Assembly: GCA_024400895.1 (NCBI GenBank)
Contig: JAKSMA010000135.1
Coordinates: forward strand, 1-6,741
Direction of reading: 5' to 3'
Length of the DNA: 6,741 nt
Source of the DNA: Muribaculaceae bacterium
Lineage (GTDB): Bacteria; Bacteroidota; Bacteroidia; Bacteroidales; Muribaculaceae
The notes beneath the pieces were generated by a model, which saw only the letters and a program-made list of their open reading frames with translations, was not told where the DNA came from and did no database searches. The position numbers and the translations under genes are program-made. Positions within the stretch are counted from its first letter, which is position 1; every line of letters begins with the position of its first letter. Below are positions 6,415 to 6,741 of this stretch, piece by piece.

Positions 6415-6445
6415 AACTGTGAAAGCAACCGGTTCTTCACGGTTG
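6415..6445 (+). other. Mutually exclusive hairpins after hpf
   Basis: Two stems compete for the same bases. AACTGTGAA (6415-6423) pairs with TTCACGGTT (6436-6444): 9 bp with one G-U and a 12-base loop. Alternatively CAACCG (6426-6431) pairs with CGGTTG (6440-6445): 6 bp with an 8-base loop. No T-run follows, so neither is itself a terminator. They begin 13 bases after the hpf stop and end just before the operon terminator. A 3'-end mRNA stabiliser is the simplest reading. Confidence 0.4.
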
Positions 6446-6458
6446 TGACAAAATAATG

Positions 6459-6519
6459 ATGCCGGCTGCTGGTGGCTATGATTGTAGAATACCGCTTTGC
6501 AGCCGGCATTGTTTTTTTT
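6459..6519 (+). terminator. Rho-independent terminator of the xerC-hpf operon
   Basis: ATGCCGGCTGC (6459-6469) pairs perfectly with GCAGCCGGCAT (6499-6509). The 29-base interior can pair again, GGTGG (6471-6475) with CCGCT (6492-6496), allowing G-U pairs, which lengthens the hairpin. Eight T follow at 6512-6519. This separates the operon from the tRNA unit downstream. The unusually long interior is the only odd point. Confidence 0.9.
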
Positions 6520-6636
6520 GAGGGTGTGAAGAGAATGACGCATGTCTGATTTGGAGAATTGGCAGGGGTGATGAGGCCAAAAAAAGCGCCATTTTTCGAA
6601 ATAAAGTGATTTTTTTTGAAAAAAAGATTGAAAATA

Positions 6637-6667
6637 TTTGCTGTTTCAAAAAATATGCGTACCTTTG
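6637..6667 (+). promoter_or_regulatory. Promoter of the tRNA-Thr transcription unit
   Basis: TTTG (6637-6640), a 19-bp spacer and TACCTTTG (6660-6667) match the Bacteroidota promoter at both elements. The A/T tracts at about 6585-6636 may act like an UP element, as often seen at stable-RNA promoters. Transcription should start near 6673. The short leader contains GCTTG-AAA-CAAGC (6673-6685), a small hairpin just before the mature tRNA 5' end at 6690. From 6520 to 6636 I see no gene. Confidence 0.8.
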
Positions 6668-6689
6668 CACTCGCTTGAAACAAGCAACT

Positions 6690-6741
6690 GCCTCTTTAGC
6701 TCAGTTGGCCAGAGCACGTGATTTGTAATCTCGGGGTCGTT
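6690..6741 (+). tRNA. tRNA-Thr (anticodon UGU), 3' end cut off by the window
   Basis: Acceptor 5' strand GCCTCTT (6690-6696), TA at positions 8-9, D-stem GCTC/GAGC (6699-6702 and 6712-6715), and D-loop AGTTGGCCA. Anticodon stem CGTGA (6717-6721) with TCTCG (6729-6733) encloses the loop TTTGTAA, with anticodon TGT at 6724-6726, which reads ACA (Thr). The variable loop and the start of the T-stem are present; the T-loop and 3' acceptor strand lie beyond the window. The third anticodon-stem pair (29-41) is a U-U mismatch. In Bacteroidales this tRNA usually heads a cluster leading to tuf. Confidence 0.92.

Overview
The window looks like a chromosomal segment from a member of the Bacteroidales (phylum Bacteroidota), most likely a Prevotellaceae- or Muribaculaceae-like gut anaerobe. 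Three things point there. The promoters match the Bacteroidota -7 consensus TAnnTTTG, with a TTTG element about 20 bp upstream where one is present. Most starts have no Shine-Dalgarno (SD) sequence. The order xerC-hpf-tRNA-Thr is the block that in Bacteroidales usually leads into more tRNAs and tuf. I cannot name the genus from sequence alone.

Layout. Positions 1-201 are non-coding: a hairpin followed by a T-run (48-85), then a TATCTTTG promoter (155-162). carB (202-3426, +) encodes the complete large subunit of carbamoyl-phosphate synthase and ends at a strong terminator (3456-3494). A second terminator facing the other way (3504-3537) ends the convergent gene at 3568-4947 (-). That gene encodes a 459-residue exported protein of unknown function with related Asp-rich, FG-GAP/VCBS-like repeats near both ends. 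A 260-bp divergent intergenic region carries a leftward and a rightward promoter. The rightward one starts a two-gene operon: xerC (5208-6107), a Xer-type tyrosine recombinase, and hpf (6109-6402), a short ribosome hibernation factor. Only one base lies between the xerC stop and the hpf start. The operon ends in alternative hairpins and a long terminator (6459-6519). A separate near-consensus promoter (6637-6667) drives tRNA-Thr(UGU), which starts at 6690 and is cut off by the window end.

How the genes work together. These are mostly core housekeeping genes: carbamoyl phosphate for pyrimidines and arginine, chromosome dimer resolution, ribosome hibernation, and translation. No mobile element, CRISPR array, phage gene or defence system is visible, and I found no clearly new system. 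The points most worth a second look are: (i) a strong SD before hpf, written into the last codons of xerC, in a phylum that largely avoids SDs; (ii) the terminal repeats of the orphan secreted protein; (iii) the eukaryote (CAD)-like character of CarB, including loss of an ornithine-site residue; (iv) the absence of rpsU upstream of xerC, where I would expect it; and (v) the bulged hairpin upstream of carB, which resembles a dispersed REP-type repeat.
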